From positions 2,999,501 through 3,063,500 of the forward strand of contig NZ_CP106753.1 in the NCBI RefSeq assembly GCF_025642115.1: a DNA stretch of 64,000 nt, written 5' to 3'. Origin of the DNA: Chitiniphilus purpureus. GTDB taxonomy: Bacteria > Pseudomonadota > Gammaproteobacteria > Burkholderiales > Chitinibacteraceae. The notes under the pieces were generated by a model. The model made no database searches, had not been told where the DNA came from, and saw nothing but the letters and a program-made list of their open reading frames with translations. Below, piece by piece: positions 9,106 through 20,279 of this stretch. Numbering within the stretch: position 1 is the stretch's first letter; each line of letters begins with the position of its first letter. A program made the translations under genes and the position numbers.

Positions 9106-9816
9106 ATGTTGTCGATCAAGCAAACCCTGACACGCCTTGCCGTGACCGCCGCGCTTGGCAGCGCCGCAACCGCCTTCGCCGCCACCGACGCCTACCTCAC
9201 CAACAGCACCAACGTCAGCCCTTCCAATCCTGAGGGCGTGGTCAAGAACAGCATCACCGAATGCTGGCAGACCAGCTCCTGGAGCAAGGACAAGGCCGTC
9301 AAGGGCTGCGCGGGCTATGTCGAGCCGGTTGCCGCTCCGGCACCGGCCCCCGCTCCGGCCCCCGCTCCGGCTCCGGCCCCGGCACCCGCCCCGTCGGTGA
9401 CGACCAAGAAGTTCACGCTGCAGGCCGAGGTGCTGTTCGACTTCAACAAGTCGGTGCTCAAGCCTTCGGGCAAGGACGCGCTTGACCAGCTGTACAACGA
9501 GGTTGCCAACCTGGATCCGAAGGAAGGCGCCGCCGTGGTGATCGGTCACACCGACCGCATCGGTTCGGACAAGTACAACATGGAGCTGGGCTATCGCCGT
9601 GCCAAGGCGGTGCAGGACTACATGATCTCCAAGGGTGCCCCGGCCGAACGCATCACCGCCGAATCGCGTGGTGAAAGCGCCCCGGTGACCGGCGATACCT
9701 GCGCCAAGGTCAAGCCGCGCGCCAAGCTGATCGAATGCCTGTCCCAGGATCGCCGTGTCGAGATCGAAATTCGCGGCACCCGCGAAGTGACCGAAACCAA
9801 GGCTGAAACCAAGTAA
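9106..9816 (+). CDS. OmpA family outer-membrane / peptidoglycan-associated protein
   Basis: A 236-residue protein with a signal peptide ending at about AATAFA (residue 23), a short N-terminal region with two cysteines, a Pro-Ala linker (about residues 82-98, alternating PA) and a C-terminal OmpA-like domain (about 100-230). The domain has the peptidoglycan-binding pattern [26 protein letters not shown] and a [10 protein letters not shown] end. There is no room for an eight-strand OmpA barrel, so this resembles the short RmpM-like proteins of Neisseriales that tie outer-membrane porins to the cell wall; that is inference. AAGGAG lies seven bases before the ATG, and a strong terminator follows. 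Its own promoter and terminator make it a monocistronic unit. Confidence 0.92.
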   Translation: MLSIKQTLTRLAVTAALGSAATAFAATDAYLTNSTNVSPSNPEGVVKNSITECWQTSSWSKDKAVKGCAGYVEPVAAPAPAPAPAPAPAPAPAPAPSVTTKKFTLQAEVLFDFNKSVLKPSGKDALDQLYNEVANLDPKEGAAVVIGHTDRIGSDKYNMELGYRRAKAVQDYMISKGAPAERITAESRGESAPVTGDTCAKVKPRAKLIECLSQDRRVEIEIRGTREVTETKAETK

Positions 9817-9832
9817 GCTTCGGCATGGTCAG

Positions 9833-9860
9833 AAAAGCCCCGCCTCAGGCGGGGCTTTTT
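9833..9860 (+). terminator. intrinsic terminator after the OmpA-family gene
   Basis: A 12-base stem (9833-9844 pairing with 9848-9859), a TCA loop and a T-run. It starts 17 bases after the stop codon. Confidence 0.93.
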
Positions 9861-9897
9861 ACATGCGGCAATCACGCAGATCAGGAACAATGAACGG

Positions 9898-10521
9898 ATG
9901 AAGAAATATCTCCTCACCCTTGCCCTGCCCTCATTTTTCTCGCTCGCCTGGCTTGAACCGGCCCGTGCGGACGCAGTCGCCATGCTCAAGAACACCTTGT
10001 CGAGCACGGTGACGCTGCAGGGACGTTTCACGCAGACGGTGACCCAGCAGAGCGGCAAGCCGCAGCAAAGCCAGGGCCAGTTCGCGATCCAGCGACCCGG
10101 CAAGTTCCGCTGGTCCTATCAGGCACCTTATGAACAGGTGATCGTCGGCGATGGCAGCTCAGTGTGGCTGTACGATCCGGACCTGCGCCAGGCCACGGTG
10201 AAAGCCTTCGGCAATGCGCTCGAATCGAGCCCCGCGGCGCTCTTGGCCGGCGACAATGCGCTGGAGGACAACTACACCTTCAAAACCCTGCCTGCCAAGG
10301 GCGGCCTCTCCTGGCTGGAAGCCCAACCCAAACGCGAGGACTCGGGATTCGCCAGTATCAAGCTGGGGATCAGGGCCGATCAGGTGCAGGAAATGGAATT
10401 GCTCGACCGTTTTGGACAAGTGACACGTATCCGCTTTGACGAGCTGCGGCGCAATGCCAAACTGGATGCGGCGTTGTTCCGCTTCACACCACCGAAGGGC
10501 GTCGACGTCGTTCGCGAGTGA
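9898..10521 (+). CDS. lolA: outer-membrane lipoprotein carrier protein LolA
   Basis: Periplasmic chaperone that receives lipoproteins from LolCDE and passes them to LolB at the outer membrane. The 207-residue protein has a signal peptide ending near ARA (residue 24), and the family pattern: a region with GRFTQTVTQQSGKPQQSQG and RPGKFRWSYQAPYEQ, then DGSSVWLYDPDLRQATVK, and a C-terminal PPKGVDVV. It sits 37 bases after the OmpA terminator, and rarA follows 77 bases later. The lolA-rarA-serS order is common in proteobacteria, so the three may share a transcript. Confidence 0.95.
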   Translation: MKKYLLTLALPSFFSLAWLEPARADAVAMLKNTLSSTVTLQGRFTQTVTQQSGKPQQSQGQFAIQRPGKFRWSYQAPYEQVIVGDGSSVWLYDPDLRQATVKAFGNALESSPAALLAGDNALEDNYTFKTLPAKGGLSWLEAQPKREDSGFASIKLGIRADQVQEMELLDRFGQVTRIRFDELRRNAKLDAALFRFTPPKGVDVVRE

Positions 10522-10598
10522 GCGCATTGCCGATGGCACGGGGTCATTGCCGTCAAACCAGCCCCTTCCGCACTGTGTTCATGACAAAGGGATGAATC

Positions 10599-11900
10599 TT
10601 GGCTGATTTGTTCAGCGTATCGCCGGCCCCCCCCCTTGCTGAAGCGCTCAGACCGGCCACCCTTGGCGATGTGGTCGGTCAGACCCATCTTCTGGGCCCC
10701 GGCAAGCCATTGCGTCTCGCGTTCGAGGCCCGCAAGCCCCATTCGATGATCCTGTGGGGGCCACCCGGCGTCGGCAAGACCACCCTCGCCCGTCTGACAG
10801 CGCATGCGTTCGAATGCGAGTTCATCGCGCTTTCGGCGGTGTTTGCCGGAGTGAAGGACATCCGGGAAGCCATGGCCCAGGCCGAGCATTACCTGGCGCT
10901 GGGCAAACCGACCATCCTGTTCGTCGACGAGATCCATCGCTTCAACAAATCGCAGCAGGATGCGCTTTTGCCTTATGTGGAATCGGGCCTGGTCACCTTG
11001 ATCGGCGCCACCACCGAAAATCCCTCGTTCGAGGTCAATTCGGCGTTGCTGTCGCGCGCGCAGGTCTATGTGCTCAAGCCGTTGAACGAAGAGGAACTGG
11101 GGCAGTTGCTTGTGCGCGCGCAGCAAGACGTGCTTGCGCACCTGCAGTTCGAGGAGCCGGCCGTTGCGACCTTGATCGGCTATGCCGACGGCGACGCGCG
11201 GCGCTTCCTCAATCTGCTTGAGCAATGCAATACCGCCGCGGGTGCGGCCGGCGTCGGGATCGTCACCGCCGAATTCGTGCAGAACGCGTTAACACTCAAC
11301 GCGCGCCGCTTCGACAAGGGTGGGGACAATTTCTACGACCAGATCTCGGCATTGCACAAATCGGTGCGCGGCTCCCATCCCGATGCCGCCCTCTACTGGC
11401 TTATGCGGATGCTCGACGGCGGTGCCGACCCCCGCTATCTCTCCCGGCGCATCGTGCGCATGGCCTGGGAGGACATCGGGCTCGCCGACCCGAAGGCGTT
11501 GCAGATCGCCAACGAGGCTGCCACCACCTACGAACGGCTGGGCTCGCCCGAGGGTGAGCTGGCACTGGCCCAGGCCGTGCTCTATCTGGCGGTGGCGGCC
11601 AAGAGCAACGCCGGTTACAGCGCCTACAACCAGGCGCGTGCCTTCGTGAAGCAGGATGCTTCGCGCGAGGTGCCGGTGCATCTGCGCAATGCGCCGACCA
11701 GGCTGATGAAGGAATTGGGCTATGGCCATGAGTACCGCTACGCCCACGATGAACCGCATGCCTATGCCGCAGGGGAGACCTACCTGCCCGAAGGCATGCC
11801 GGAGCCGGGCTGGTATCAACCATCCCCCCGCGGTTTGGAAATCAAGATCGCGGAGAAAATGGCCTTCCTCAGACAGCTCGATGAGGACGCAAAGCGGTAG
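10599..11900 (+). CDS. rarA: replication-associated recombination protein A (RarA/MgsA AAA ATPase)
   Basis: A 433-residue AAA+ ATPase of the clamp-loader superfamily that acts at stalled replication forks and double-strand ends. The Walker A motif is GPPGVGKTT (residues 54-62), Walker B is ILFVDEIHRF (Asp110-Glu111), and sensor 1 is LIGATTENPSFEVN. The C-terminal tetramerisation domain includes KSVRGSHPDAALYWLMRML. The frame opens with TTG at 10599; no ATG or GTG exists that keeps the conserved N-terminus, and AAGGGA sits upstream, so I accept TTG. It is followed by a roughly 310-base gap before serS. Confidence 0.95.
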   Translation: MADLFSVSPAPPLAEALRPATLGDVVGQTHLLGPGKPLRLAFEARKPHSMILWGPPGVGKTTLARLTAHAFECEFIALSAVFAGVKDIREAMAQAEHYLALGKPTILFVDEIHRFNKSQQDALLPYVESGLVTLIGATTENPSFEVNSALLSRAQVYVLKPLNEEELGQLLVRAQQDVLAHLQFEEPAVATLIGYADGDARRFLNLLEQCNTAAGAAGVGIVTAEFVQNALTLNARRFDKGGDNFYDQISALHKSVRGSHPDAALYWLMRMLDGGADPRYLSRRIVRMAWEDIGLADPKALQIANEAATTYERLGSPEGELALAQAVLYLAVAAKSNAGYSAYNQARAFVKQDASREVPVHLRNAPTRLMKELGYGHEYRYAHDEPHAYAAGETYLPEGMPEPGWYQPSPRGLEIKIAEKMAFLRQLDEDAKR

Positions 11901-13495
<1,595 letters not shown>

Positions 13496-13596
13496 ACAAT
13501 TTCTCCCCATAGGCGCACCATTTGGTGCGCCGCCAGTTGCTTAAACCCGCCGTCATCCGTTATATGGGTAGTTTGTGATGAATTGCGGGGGCAATC

Positions 13597-14028
13597 ATGT
13601 CTATCCTGACCGCTTGGCTGGTCACTGCCTTGGCCCTGGCCGGCCTGGAGATGTTGACCGGAACGTTCTACCTGCTCGCCATTGCAATCGGAATGCTGTT
13701 CGGGGCGCTGGCCTCCTGGCTGGGTGCGCCACTCGCCTTACAGTTCGTCGTGGCGTCGTTGTGTGCGCTGGGCGCCGTCGCCGCGCTACGGCAATGGAAA
13801 CGCAGGCAGCAGCCGGTCGGCACCGACGCCGGCCAATCGCTGGACATCGGGCAACGTGTCAGCATCGAAACCTGGCTTGACGCCACCCACGCCCGGGTCC
13901 GCTACCGCGGCTCGCACTGGCAGGCGCAACTGCGTGCGCCGTTGACCGCGCCACTGACCGAGCCCCTTTACATCGTGGCCCAGCAGGGCAATACGCTGAT
14001 CCTCGATACCGTTCCGCCGCAGTCCTAA
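13597..14028 (+). CDS. NfeD family membrane protein
   Basis: A 143-residue protein with two or three hydrophobic helices (about 1-65) followed by a small OB-fold domain (about 85-143) of the NfeD-like C-terminal type. Short NfeD proteins partner with SPFH/stomatin proteins in membrane microdomains, and this gene is followed at once by an SPFH gene, so the pairing is typical. The molecular role of the pair is not settled. Confidence 0.88.
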   Translation: MSILTAWLVTALALAGLEMLTGTFYLLAIAIGMLFGALASWLGAPLALQFVVASLCALGAVAALRQWKRRQQPVGTDAGQSLDIGQRVSIETWLDATHARVRYRGSHWQAQLRAPLTAPLTEPLYIVAQQGNTLILDTVPPQS

Positions 14029-14048
14029 CCATGCCCATGGAGCAGCCC

Positions 14049-14990
14049 ATGATCTTCGCGATCGCGCTATTCGTCATTGTCGTCATCTTCGTTGCCCGCA
14101 CCGTCAAGATCGTCCCGCAGCAGAATGCGTGGGTCCGCGAACGGCTGGGGCGTTTTCACGATGTGCTGGAGCCCGGGCTGCGGGTGGTGATCCCTTTTGT
14201 CGACCGGATCGCCTATCGGCACGATCTGCGGGAGGTGCCAATGGATGTGCCAAGCCAGGTCTGTATCACCAAGGACAACACGCAGCTGCAGGTCGACGGC
14301 ATCATCTATTTCCAGGTCGTCGACCCCAAGCTGGCGTCGTACGGATCGAGCGACTACGTACTGGCGATCACCCAGCTGGCCCAGACCACGCTGCGCTCGG
14401 TGGTCGGCAAGCTGGAGCTGGACAAGACCTTCGAGGAACGTGATGAGATCAACCGTGCGGTGGTCTCGGCGTTGGACGAAGCCGCAACCAGCTGGGGAGT
14501 CAAGGTGTTGCGCTACGAGATCAAGGATCTGACGCCGCCGGCCGAAATCCTGCGCTCGATGCAGGCCCAGATCACTGCCGAGCGCGAAAAGCGCGCCCGT
14601 ATCGCCCAATCCGAGGGCTTGCGCCAGGAACAGATCAACCTCGCATCCGGCGAGCGCGAAGCGGCGATCCAGCGCTCACAGGGTGAGATGCAGGCTGCCA
14701 TCAATGAATCGGAAGGGGAAAAGCAGGCGGCGGTCAACCGCGCCACTGGGGAAGCCGAAGCGATCCGGCTGGTCGCCCGCGCCAATGCCGAGGCGATCGC
14801 GACGGTGGCCGAGGCGATCGAGCACCGCGGCGGCATCGAGGCGGTCAACCTCAAGGTGGCGGAGCAGTACGTCTCCGCCTTCGGCAATATCGCCAAGCAA
14901 GGCAACACCATGCTGCTGCCGACCAACGCCGCCGATATCGCCGGTCTGGTGGCCACTGCAACCTCGGTGATCCGGCAACAGCCCAAGTAA
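14049..14990 (+). CDS. SPFH/Band 7 (stomatin/paraslipin, QmcA-like) membrane protein
   Basis: An N-terminal membrane anchor (MIFAIALFVIVVIFVAR) is followed by an SPFH domain with VPQQNAWVRERLGRFHDVLEPGL, then a long coiled coil rich in Glu, Ala and Gln (about 175-260). Proteins of this type form oligomeric rings in the inner membrane and are linked to membrane quality control by FtsH-type proteases. I chose the ATG at 14049 because GGAG lies six bases upstream; in-frame ATGs at 14031 and 14040 would add up to six residues. Length is 313 residues from this start. Confidence 0.9.
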   Translation: MIFAIALFVIVVIFVARTVKIVPQQNAWVRERLGRFHDVLEPGLRVVIPFVDRIAYRHDLREVPMDVPSQVCITKDNTQLQVDGIIYFQVVDPKLASYGSSDYVLAITQLAQTTLRSVVGKLELDKTFEERDEINRAVVSALDEAATSWGVKVLRYEIKDLTPPAEILRSMQAQITAEREKRARIAQSEGLRQEQINLASGEREAAIQRSQGEMQAAINESEGEKQAAVNRATGEAEAIRLVARANAEAIATVAEAIEHRGGIEAVNLKVAEQYVSAFGNIAKQGNTMLLPTNAADIAGLVATATSVIRQQPK

Positions 14991-15109
14991 AGCGCCAGGG
15001 GGCCGGCGCGATGCCGGCCTGGTGGCGGCGTCTGCGCGGTGGGTGGGCACTCGCCGCACCGCCCAATTCTGCCGCCGTCCTCCTACCTGCAAGCCGCTGG
15101 CATTCCCGC

Positions 15110-15427
15110 TCAGCCCAGGATCTGTACGATGGCCAGACCCAGCTCGTACAGCCTGCCACGCGCCAGTTCATGACAACGCACCACCCGCACCCGCGCCGCC
15201 AGCGGTTCGCGCAGGCTGCCGCCCTGGCGCGGCGGCATCACGAAGACCTCGAATTCCTCGCCCGGCCGCGGCACATACGAGGTGCGCAGCGTCATCCCGC
15301 TCACGCTCAAGTCGCTGCAGGTACCGTAGTGGGATGGACCGAAGTCGAGCGTGCGGATCTTGACCTTGCAGTCAACCGGGATGCGCAGGGCACTGCGCTG
15401 TTCACGGGGCGGGAAACGATCAGTCAT
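15110..15427 (-). CDS. PilZ domain protein
   Basis: A 105-residue stand-alone PilZ domain. The c-di-GMP-binding pattern is intact: RSALR (Arg11-x3-Arg15) and DLSVSG (Asp39-x-Ser-x2-Gly44). Such proteins act as c-di-GMP receptors. It lies in the same direction as gspE but 168 bases downstream, so a link between c-di-GMP and secretion is possible but unproven. No partner domain is fused to it. Confidence 0.85.
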   Translation of the reverse strand: MTDRFPPREQRSALRIPVDCKVKIRTLDFGPSHYGTCSDLSVSGMTLRTSYVPRPGEEFEVFVMPPRQGGSLREPLAARVRVVRCHELARGRLYELGLAIVQILG

Positions 15428-15595
15428 GCTCGGGCGGGCTCACGGTGCAGGACATCGGACATGCGAGCGTAGTCCGCGCCCGCGGTGGGGGCAAGCAGGA
15501 AAACCCGGCCGGCAGGCGATGGGCAGGCTCATGTCGGCGCGGACCGGCGCAGGCTGCGGCAGGGAAGAACGGGCGCGGCATCCTCGACCACCCGC

Positions 15596-17062
15596 TCAGG
15601 CATCGCGCGTGACGCGCCAGATCTCTTCCAACGTGGTATCGCCCGCCAACACCCGGCGCACGCCGTCCTGGCGCAGGCTGAGCATGCCATGCTGCAACGC
15701 ATGGTGCTTGAGCTGCTGTTCCGGCTCCTGGTTGTGGATCATGCTGCGCATCGCTTCGTCCACCAGCAACAGCTCGTAGATGCCGGTACGGCCGCGATAG
15801 CCGGTGCCGTTGCACGCGGCGCAACCGTGCGCCCGGTACAGCATCGGCGCATGTGCCACCCCCAACGCCGCACATTCGGCCGCTTCGGCGACATGGGCCA
15901 CGCGGCAGTCGGGGCATAGCCTGCGCGCCAGTCGCTGGGCCAACACACCCAGCAGCGACGATGCCAGCAGAAACGGTTCGATCCCCATGTCGGTCAGACG
16001 CGTCACCGCGCTTGCCGCATCGTTGGTATGCAGCGTGGCCAGCACCAGATGGCCGGTCAGTGAGGCCTGGACCGCGATCTGCGCCGTTTCCAGATCGCGG
16101 ATCTCACCGATCATGATCACGTCCGGGTCCTGACGCAGGATGGCACGCAGTGCACGCCCGAAGCTCATGTCGATCCGTGGGTTGACCTGGGTCTGCCCCA
16201 CCCCGTCCAGGTCATATTCGATGGGGTCCTCGACCGTCATGATGTTGCTGCTGGCGGCGTCCATGCGCGACAGCGCAGCATACAGCGTAGTGGTCTTGCC
16301 CGAGCCGGTGGGCCCGGTGACAAGGATGATGCCGTGCGGCTGCGCCAGCAGCCCCTCCAGCCGGCCCAGCGTGTCGGCGGGCATGCCGAGCTTTTCCAGG
16401 TTGAGGCGCCCGGCGGATTTGTCGAGCAGCCGCAGCACTGCACGCTCGCCGTGCCCGGTGGGCAGGGTGGACACCCGCACGTCGACCGGGCGCCCGGCCA
16501 CGCGCAGTGTGATGCGGCCGTCCTGTGGCAATCGTTTCTCGGCGATGTCCAGACCCGCCATCACCTTGATCCGCGATACCAGGGCGGCATGCAGTGCACG
16601 CTTGGGTTCGATCACGTCGCGCAGCTGGCCATCGACGCGAAAGCGCACCACCGAGCGCGTCTCGAATGGTTCGATATGCAGATCCGAGGCGTTCTCGCGC
16701 AATGCTTCGGTCAGCAGGGCATTGATCAGTCGGATGATGGGCGCGTTGTCCGCGGTATCCATCAGATCCTCGATCTCGGGAATATCCTGTGCCAGCCGCG
16801 ACAGATCGAGGTTGCCTTCGAGATCGCCCACCACCGTGGCACTGCCGCGCTCGCCGTCGCTGAAGAGCGCGGTCACCCGCGCGTCGTACTCGGCAGGCTC
16901 CAGCACCACCACGTTCAGCGGCCTGCCGGCCACGCGGCGCAATTCGGACAACGCCGCCAGATCGCCGCCACGCTTCATCAGCACGTCCAGCCCATCCGCA
17001 TGCGCAGCAAGGTCGACGACGCCGCGATCGCGCGCGAAATGGTAGGGGACGAGGCGGCTCAT
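15596..17062 (-). CDS. gspE: type II secretion system ATPase GspE
   Basis: Cytoplasmic ATPase that powers the type II secretion pseudopilus. The 488 residues show Walker A GPTGSGKTTT (250-259), an Asp box around TVEDPIEYDLDGVGQTQVN, Walker B with VIMIGEIRDLETAQIA, a His box (ATLHTNDAASAVTRL), and a C-terminal zinc site CPDC...CAAC. These features separate it from PilB only loosely; the operon with gspC and gspD decides the call. Its ATG overlaps the gspD stop by four bases. The N-terminal domain is short, as in many GspE proteins. Confidence 0.94.
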   Translation of the reverse strand: MSRLVPYHFARDRGVVDLAAHADGLDVLMKRGGDLAALSELRRVAGRPLNVVVLEPAEYDARVTALFSDGERGSATVVGDLEGNLDLSRLAQDIPEIEDLMDTADNAPIIRLINALLTEALRENASDLHIEPFETRSVVRFRVDGQLRDVIEPKRALHAALVSRIKVMAGLDIAEKRLPQDGRITLRVAGRPVDVRVSTLPTGHGERAVLRLLDKSAGRLNLEKLGMPADTLGRLEGLLAQPHGIILVTGPTGSGKTTTLYAALSRMDAASSNIMTVEDPIEYDLDGVGQTQVNPRIDMSFGRALRAILRQDPDVIMIGEIRDLETAQIAVQASLTGHLVLATLHTNDAASAVTRLTDMGIEPFLLASSLLGVLAQRLARRLCPDCRVAHVAEAAECAALGVAHAPMLYRAHGCAACNGTGYRGRTGIYELLLVDEAMRSMIHNQEPEQQLKHHALQHGMLSLRQDGVRRVLAGDTTLEEIWRVTRDA

Positions 17063-19155
17063 GGCTGGGCAGGCTGCGGCGGCCGGGCCTTATCGGCAGG
17101 TGCCGCGCCGGCCGGCTCGGGCAGTTGCTCCGGCAGCTTCACCTTGGGCAGATCGGGCAACAGCGGATGATCCGGGATCCGGAAACCTTCCTGCTGCGTC
17201 TTGAGGTACTGGTAGCGCGAGTTGGACAATGTCTCGCTCGCCTTGCCGTCGCGCAGGATGTAGGGCCGCAGGAACACCATCAGATTGGTCTTCTGCCACC
17301 GGCGCGACTCATAGCGGAACAGATTGCCAAGGCCGGGGATGTCGCCAAGGCCGGGCACCTTGTCCTGGCCGTTGGAGAGCCTGTCCTCGATCAGGCCGCC
17401 CAGTACCAGTACCTGGCCGTCGTCCACCAGCACCTTCGACTCGATCGAGCGCTTGCTGGTCGCGATGCCGGCACCGTTGGTCTGCACCGAGGCGTCGATG
17501 TTCGACACCTCCTGGTAGACGCTCATCGTGATGCTGCCCCCCTCGGACACCTGCGGCTTGACCTTGAGGGTGATGCCGATGTCCTCGCGCTCGACCGTGG
17601 TGAAGGGGTTGGGGTTGCTGCCGGTGGAGGACTGCGTGCCGGTGATGATGGGAATGTTCTGCCCCACCATGATCTTGGCCTCTTCGTTGTCCAGCGTGAT
17701 CAGGTTGGGGGTGGACAGGATGTTGGCGTTGCCACTGTTCTGCAGCGCCGTCGCCAGTATTCCCAGCGAGGGGCTCTCGCCCCGCAGCGGATTGGCGTTC
17801 AGGATGCCGATGTTGAAGCCCGGCGGCACGGTAGGCTTGCGGGCGATGAGTCCGTTGGCGATGTTGGCCAGATTGTTGATCGCACCGCCCGGTGCCAGTG
17901 CCGAGATGCCGACCCCGACCACGTCGGTACCACCGCCCAGCACCCATTGGATGCCGAACTCGCCCACCTTGGACACGTTCACCTCGGCGATCATCGCCTC
18001 GATATAGACCTGGGCGCGGCGCATATCGAGCTTGTCGACCACCGAGCGCAGGTTGTTATAGATATTGTCCGGTGCGGTGATGATCAGCGAATTGGTCATC
18101 GCATCAGCCTGGATCATCACCGTGGTACCCGCGACCTGCACGCTGGCCGCACTGCTTTGCGCCGCGGGGCTGCCGGTGCTGTTCGCGGTATTGGCCGCGG
18201 CGGACAATCCTCCGGTACTGCTGGCGGTTGGACTCGCGGACAGCGTGCCGCCGCTGGCGGCATTGCCGCTGTCCTGGCCGGTGAGGATGCCCTTGAGCGT
18301 GGCCGCGAGCTTGGTCGCCTCGGCATTCTTCAGATAGATCACCTGGATATTGCCGCCAGCGGCGCCGGGCTGATCCAGCGTCTCGACCAGACGGCGGATC
18401 TGCTGCGCGTGCACCGCGGTCTCGCTGCGCACCAGCAGCGCGTTGCTGCGGATATCCGGGACCACCGCACTACGACGCACGCCATCGGGCAGCGGTGTCT
18501 GCGGCGCCACCCCCTGCACCTGCACCTCGGGCAACAGGCGCGCCAGGGTCTGGGCCACGTCGACCGCCGAGGCGTATTTGAGTGGGATCGGAAACACATC
18601 CAGTGTCGGTGGCTGGTCGATGCTTTCGATCACCCGGTTGAGCCGGCGGATATTGTCGGCATAGTCGGTGATCACCAGCGTATTGCCGGCCGGATACGCG
18701 TTGATGGCGTTGTTGGGCGTGATCAGCGGCCGCAGGATGGGCACCAGCTGGCTCGCCGACTCGTACTTGAGCGGATAGACCTGGGTGATGATCTGGTCGC
18801 CGGCGACCTTGGTACCGGGCAGGGTGGTGGCGCTGTAGTGCTGCTTGGCGTCGGCCTCGGGCACGATCTTGACTGCCCCGCCGGACTCGACGGCGGCAAA
18901 GCCTTGCTGGCGCAACGCCGACAACAGGATGGGATAGACCTGATCGCGCTTGACCGGCTGGGTCGAGACGATGTTGACCGTGCCCTTCACCCGGGGATCG
19001 AGCACGAAGTTGCGGCCGGTGATCAGGCCGATCGCCTTGATCGTCGATTCCAGATCGGCATTCACGAAATTGAGCGTCACCTCGTTGTCGACGGCCGAGG
19101 CGGTTCCGGCGGTCAACAGCGCCAGGGCGAGTACGAGCGGGCGCAGGCGGATCAT
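17059..19155 (-). CDS. gspD: type II secretion outer-membrane secretin GspD
   Basis: Forms the outer-membrane channel of the type II secretion system. The 698-residue precursor has a signal peptide (cut near GTASA, residue 21), an N0 domain, three N-domains with the VTLNFVNADLESTIKAIG and NTLVITDYADNIRRLNRVIESID patterns, and a C-terminal secretin domain with VPGLGDIPGLGNLFRY. A Ser/Ala/Gly/Thr-rich insert around residues 295-340 marks the usual flexible loop of the N3 domain. A proline-rich tail follows the S-region. It lies between gspC (10 bases) and gspE (four-base overlap). Confidence 0.96.
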   Translation of the reverse strand: MIRLRPLVLALALLTAGTASAVDNEVTLNFVNADLESTIKAIGLITGRNFVLDPRVKGTVNIVSTQPVKRDQVYPILLSALRQQGFAAVESGGAVKIVPEADAKQHYSATTLPGTKVAGDQIITQVYPLKYESASQLVPILRPLITPNNAINAYPAGNTLVITDYADNIRRLNRVIESIDQPPTLDVFPIPLKYASAVDVAQTLARLLPEVQVQGVAPQTPLPDGVRRSAVVPDIRSNALLVRSETAVHAQQIRRLVETLDQPGAAGGNIQVIYLKNAEATKLAATLKGILTGQDSGNAASGGTLSASPTASSTGGLSAAANTANSTGSPAAQSSAASVQVAGTTVMIQADAMTNSLIITAPDNIYNNLRSVVDKLDMRRAQVYIEAMIAEVNVSKVGEFGIQWVLGGGTDVVGVGISALAPGGAINNLANIANGLIARKPTVPPGFNIGILNANPLRGESPSLGILATALQNSGNANILSTPNLITLDNEEAKIMVGQNIPIITGTQSSTGSNPNPFTTVEREDIGITLKVKPQVSEGGSITMSVYQEVSNIDASVQTNGAGIATSKRSIESKVLVDDGQVLVLGGLIEDRLSNGQDKVPGLGDIPGLGNLFRYESRRWQKTNLMVFLRPYILRDGKASETLSNSRYQYLKTQQEGFRIPDHPLLPDLPKVKLPEQLPEPAGAAPADKARPPQPAQP

Positions 19156-19165
19156 GGGCTACCGT

Positions 19166-20002
19166 TCATGGTTGGATTTGGTACTGCAGGGTCACCGGGC
19201 TGCCGCTACGCACGACTTCCAGTGTGACCTGGTTTTGCTGGCTGAACAGGCTGTAGACAAGCGACATGTCGGATGTATCGGCGAGGGTACGCCCGTTGGC
19301 ACGCTTGAGGATATCGCCATCTTGCAGTTGTAGCAGGCCGGCGAAAGGCTGTTGGCGCGTATCCATCAGATAAATCCCGCCTTCGGGCGAGACCGCAAGC
19401 CCCTTGGACCAGTCGGCGATATTCATGCTCTGCATCGCATCCGCCATCACACCACGCGTGATCTTGAGCTGCTGTGCGGAAGCAGGGGACTGCGAGGGCG
19501 AGGGCGTACCGCTGTCCGGCGGCGGCCCGCCACCGATGTTCCCCGTTCCCGGCAATATCCCCTTGTCGGCCCCTTCCAGCGGGATTTCCTCAGTACGGCC
19601 GCGATTGTCCACCCTTGCCCGGTCCCGCTCGACCGCGAGCAGCGTGACGCCGTCCTGCAGCGCATCGCCAGGGCGGGCGGCAAGTGCCACCGGGCCGAAG
19701 CCGGTGAAGATCGCCGCGCTGAACCCCTCTCCACCGGCAATCACCGCCACCAGCTTGGCTGCGAGCGACGTCGGTGCCGCGGCCGTACCGGCACTGCCGA
19801 ACCATGTGGGCGCATAGACCCAGGCGGGTCGTTGCTGCACCGCAGGCTCCGGTGGTTGTGTCAGCCGCAGGTCGGGCGACGCCGGCGCGACCAGGCGCCA
19901 TAGAAGGCCGGCGCATACCCAGGCCAAGGCACCGGCCAGCGCGAGCTCGGCGAGTGCTGCCACGCGTGCGCTGGGAATACGCGGTAATTTGGGGGCTTTC
20001 AC
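19166..20002 (-). CDS. gspC: type II secretion inner-membrane protein GspC
   Basis: A 278-residue bitopic protein with one N-terminal transmembrane helix (about 14-36), a homology region that binds the secretin N0 domain (about 75-150), a Gly/Pro/Ser-rich linker, and a C-terminal PDZ domain (about 190-278) with FAGLLQLQDGDILKRANGRTL. It connects the inner-membrane platform with GspD. It heads a gspC-gspD-gspE operon. The remaining genes (F-M) are not in this window. Confidence 0.92.
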   Translation of the reverse strand: MKAPKLPRIPSARVAALAELALAGALAWVCAGLLWRLVAPASPDLRLTQPPEPAVQQRPAWVYAPTWFGSAGTAAAPTSLAAKLVAVIAGGEGFSAAIFTGFGPVALAARPGDALQDGVTLLAVERDRARVDNRGRTEEIPLEGADKGILPGTGNIGGGPPPDSGTPSPSQSPASAQQLKITRGVMADAMQSMNIADWSKGLAVSPEGGIYLMDTRQQPFAGLLQLQDGDILKRANGRTLADTSDMSLVYSLFSQQNQVTLEVVRSGSPVTLQYQIQP

Positions 20003-20116
20003 GGTCGGTGCGAAGACGCGGTCGGCAAAAGGCGCATTTTATACCTCAAGCCCGGAAAGATTGACTACAACAGCCAGCATCACGCAGTACGCCGGCAAAC
20101 GCGTACATGGCGGACG

Positions 20117-20145
20117 TTGACACCTGCAAGGCCCCATGCTTAAAT
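20117..20145 (+). promoter_or_regulatory. strong sigma-70 promoter of the tRNA-Val / tRNA-Asp unit
   Basis: A perfect TTGACA (20117-20122), a 17-base spacer and TTAAAT (20140-20145) lie about 18 bases before tRNA-Val. The bases after the -10 are GC-rich (GCGCCCTC), as in stable-RNA promoters under stringent control. Confidence 0.85.
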
Positions 20146-20163
20146 GCGCCCTCTTTCGACGGC

Positions 20164-20239
20164 GGGTGGTTAGCTCAGTTGGTAGAGCGTCTGCCTTACA
20201 CGCAGAATGTCGGCGGTTCGATCCCGTCACCACCCACCA
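20164..20239 (+). tRNA. tRNA-Val (anticodon TAC)
   Basis: A 76-base cloverleaf: acceptor GGGTGGT pairs with ACCACCC, the D arm is GCTCAGTTGGTAGAGC, the anticodon loop carries TAC (20197-20199), the T arm has GGTTCGATCC, and CCA is encoded. Confidence 0.97.
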
Positions 20240-20279
20240 GCGACGCCCGTTGCTGGTAATACTTGTCAAAAGCCGCTGC

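Noticed and set aside
17125..19227. A 700-residue open frame on the plus strand opposite gspD
   Set aside because: It is an exact antisense shadow of gspD, created by the codon bias of this GC-rich DNA; its product is His/Arg-rich, has no motifs and no ribosome-binding site.
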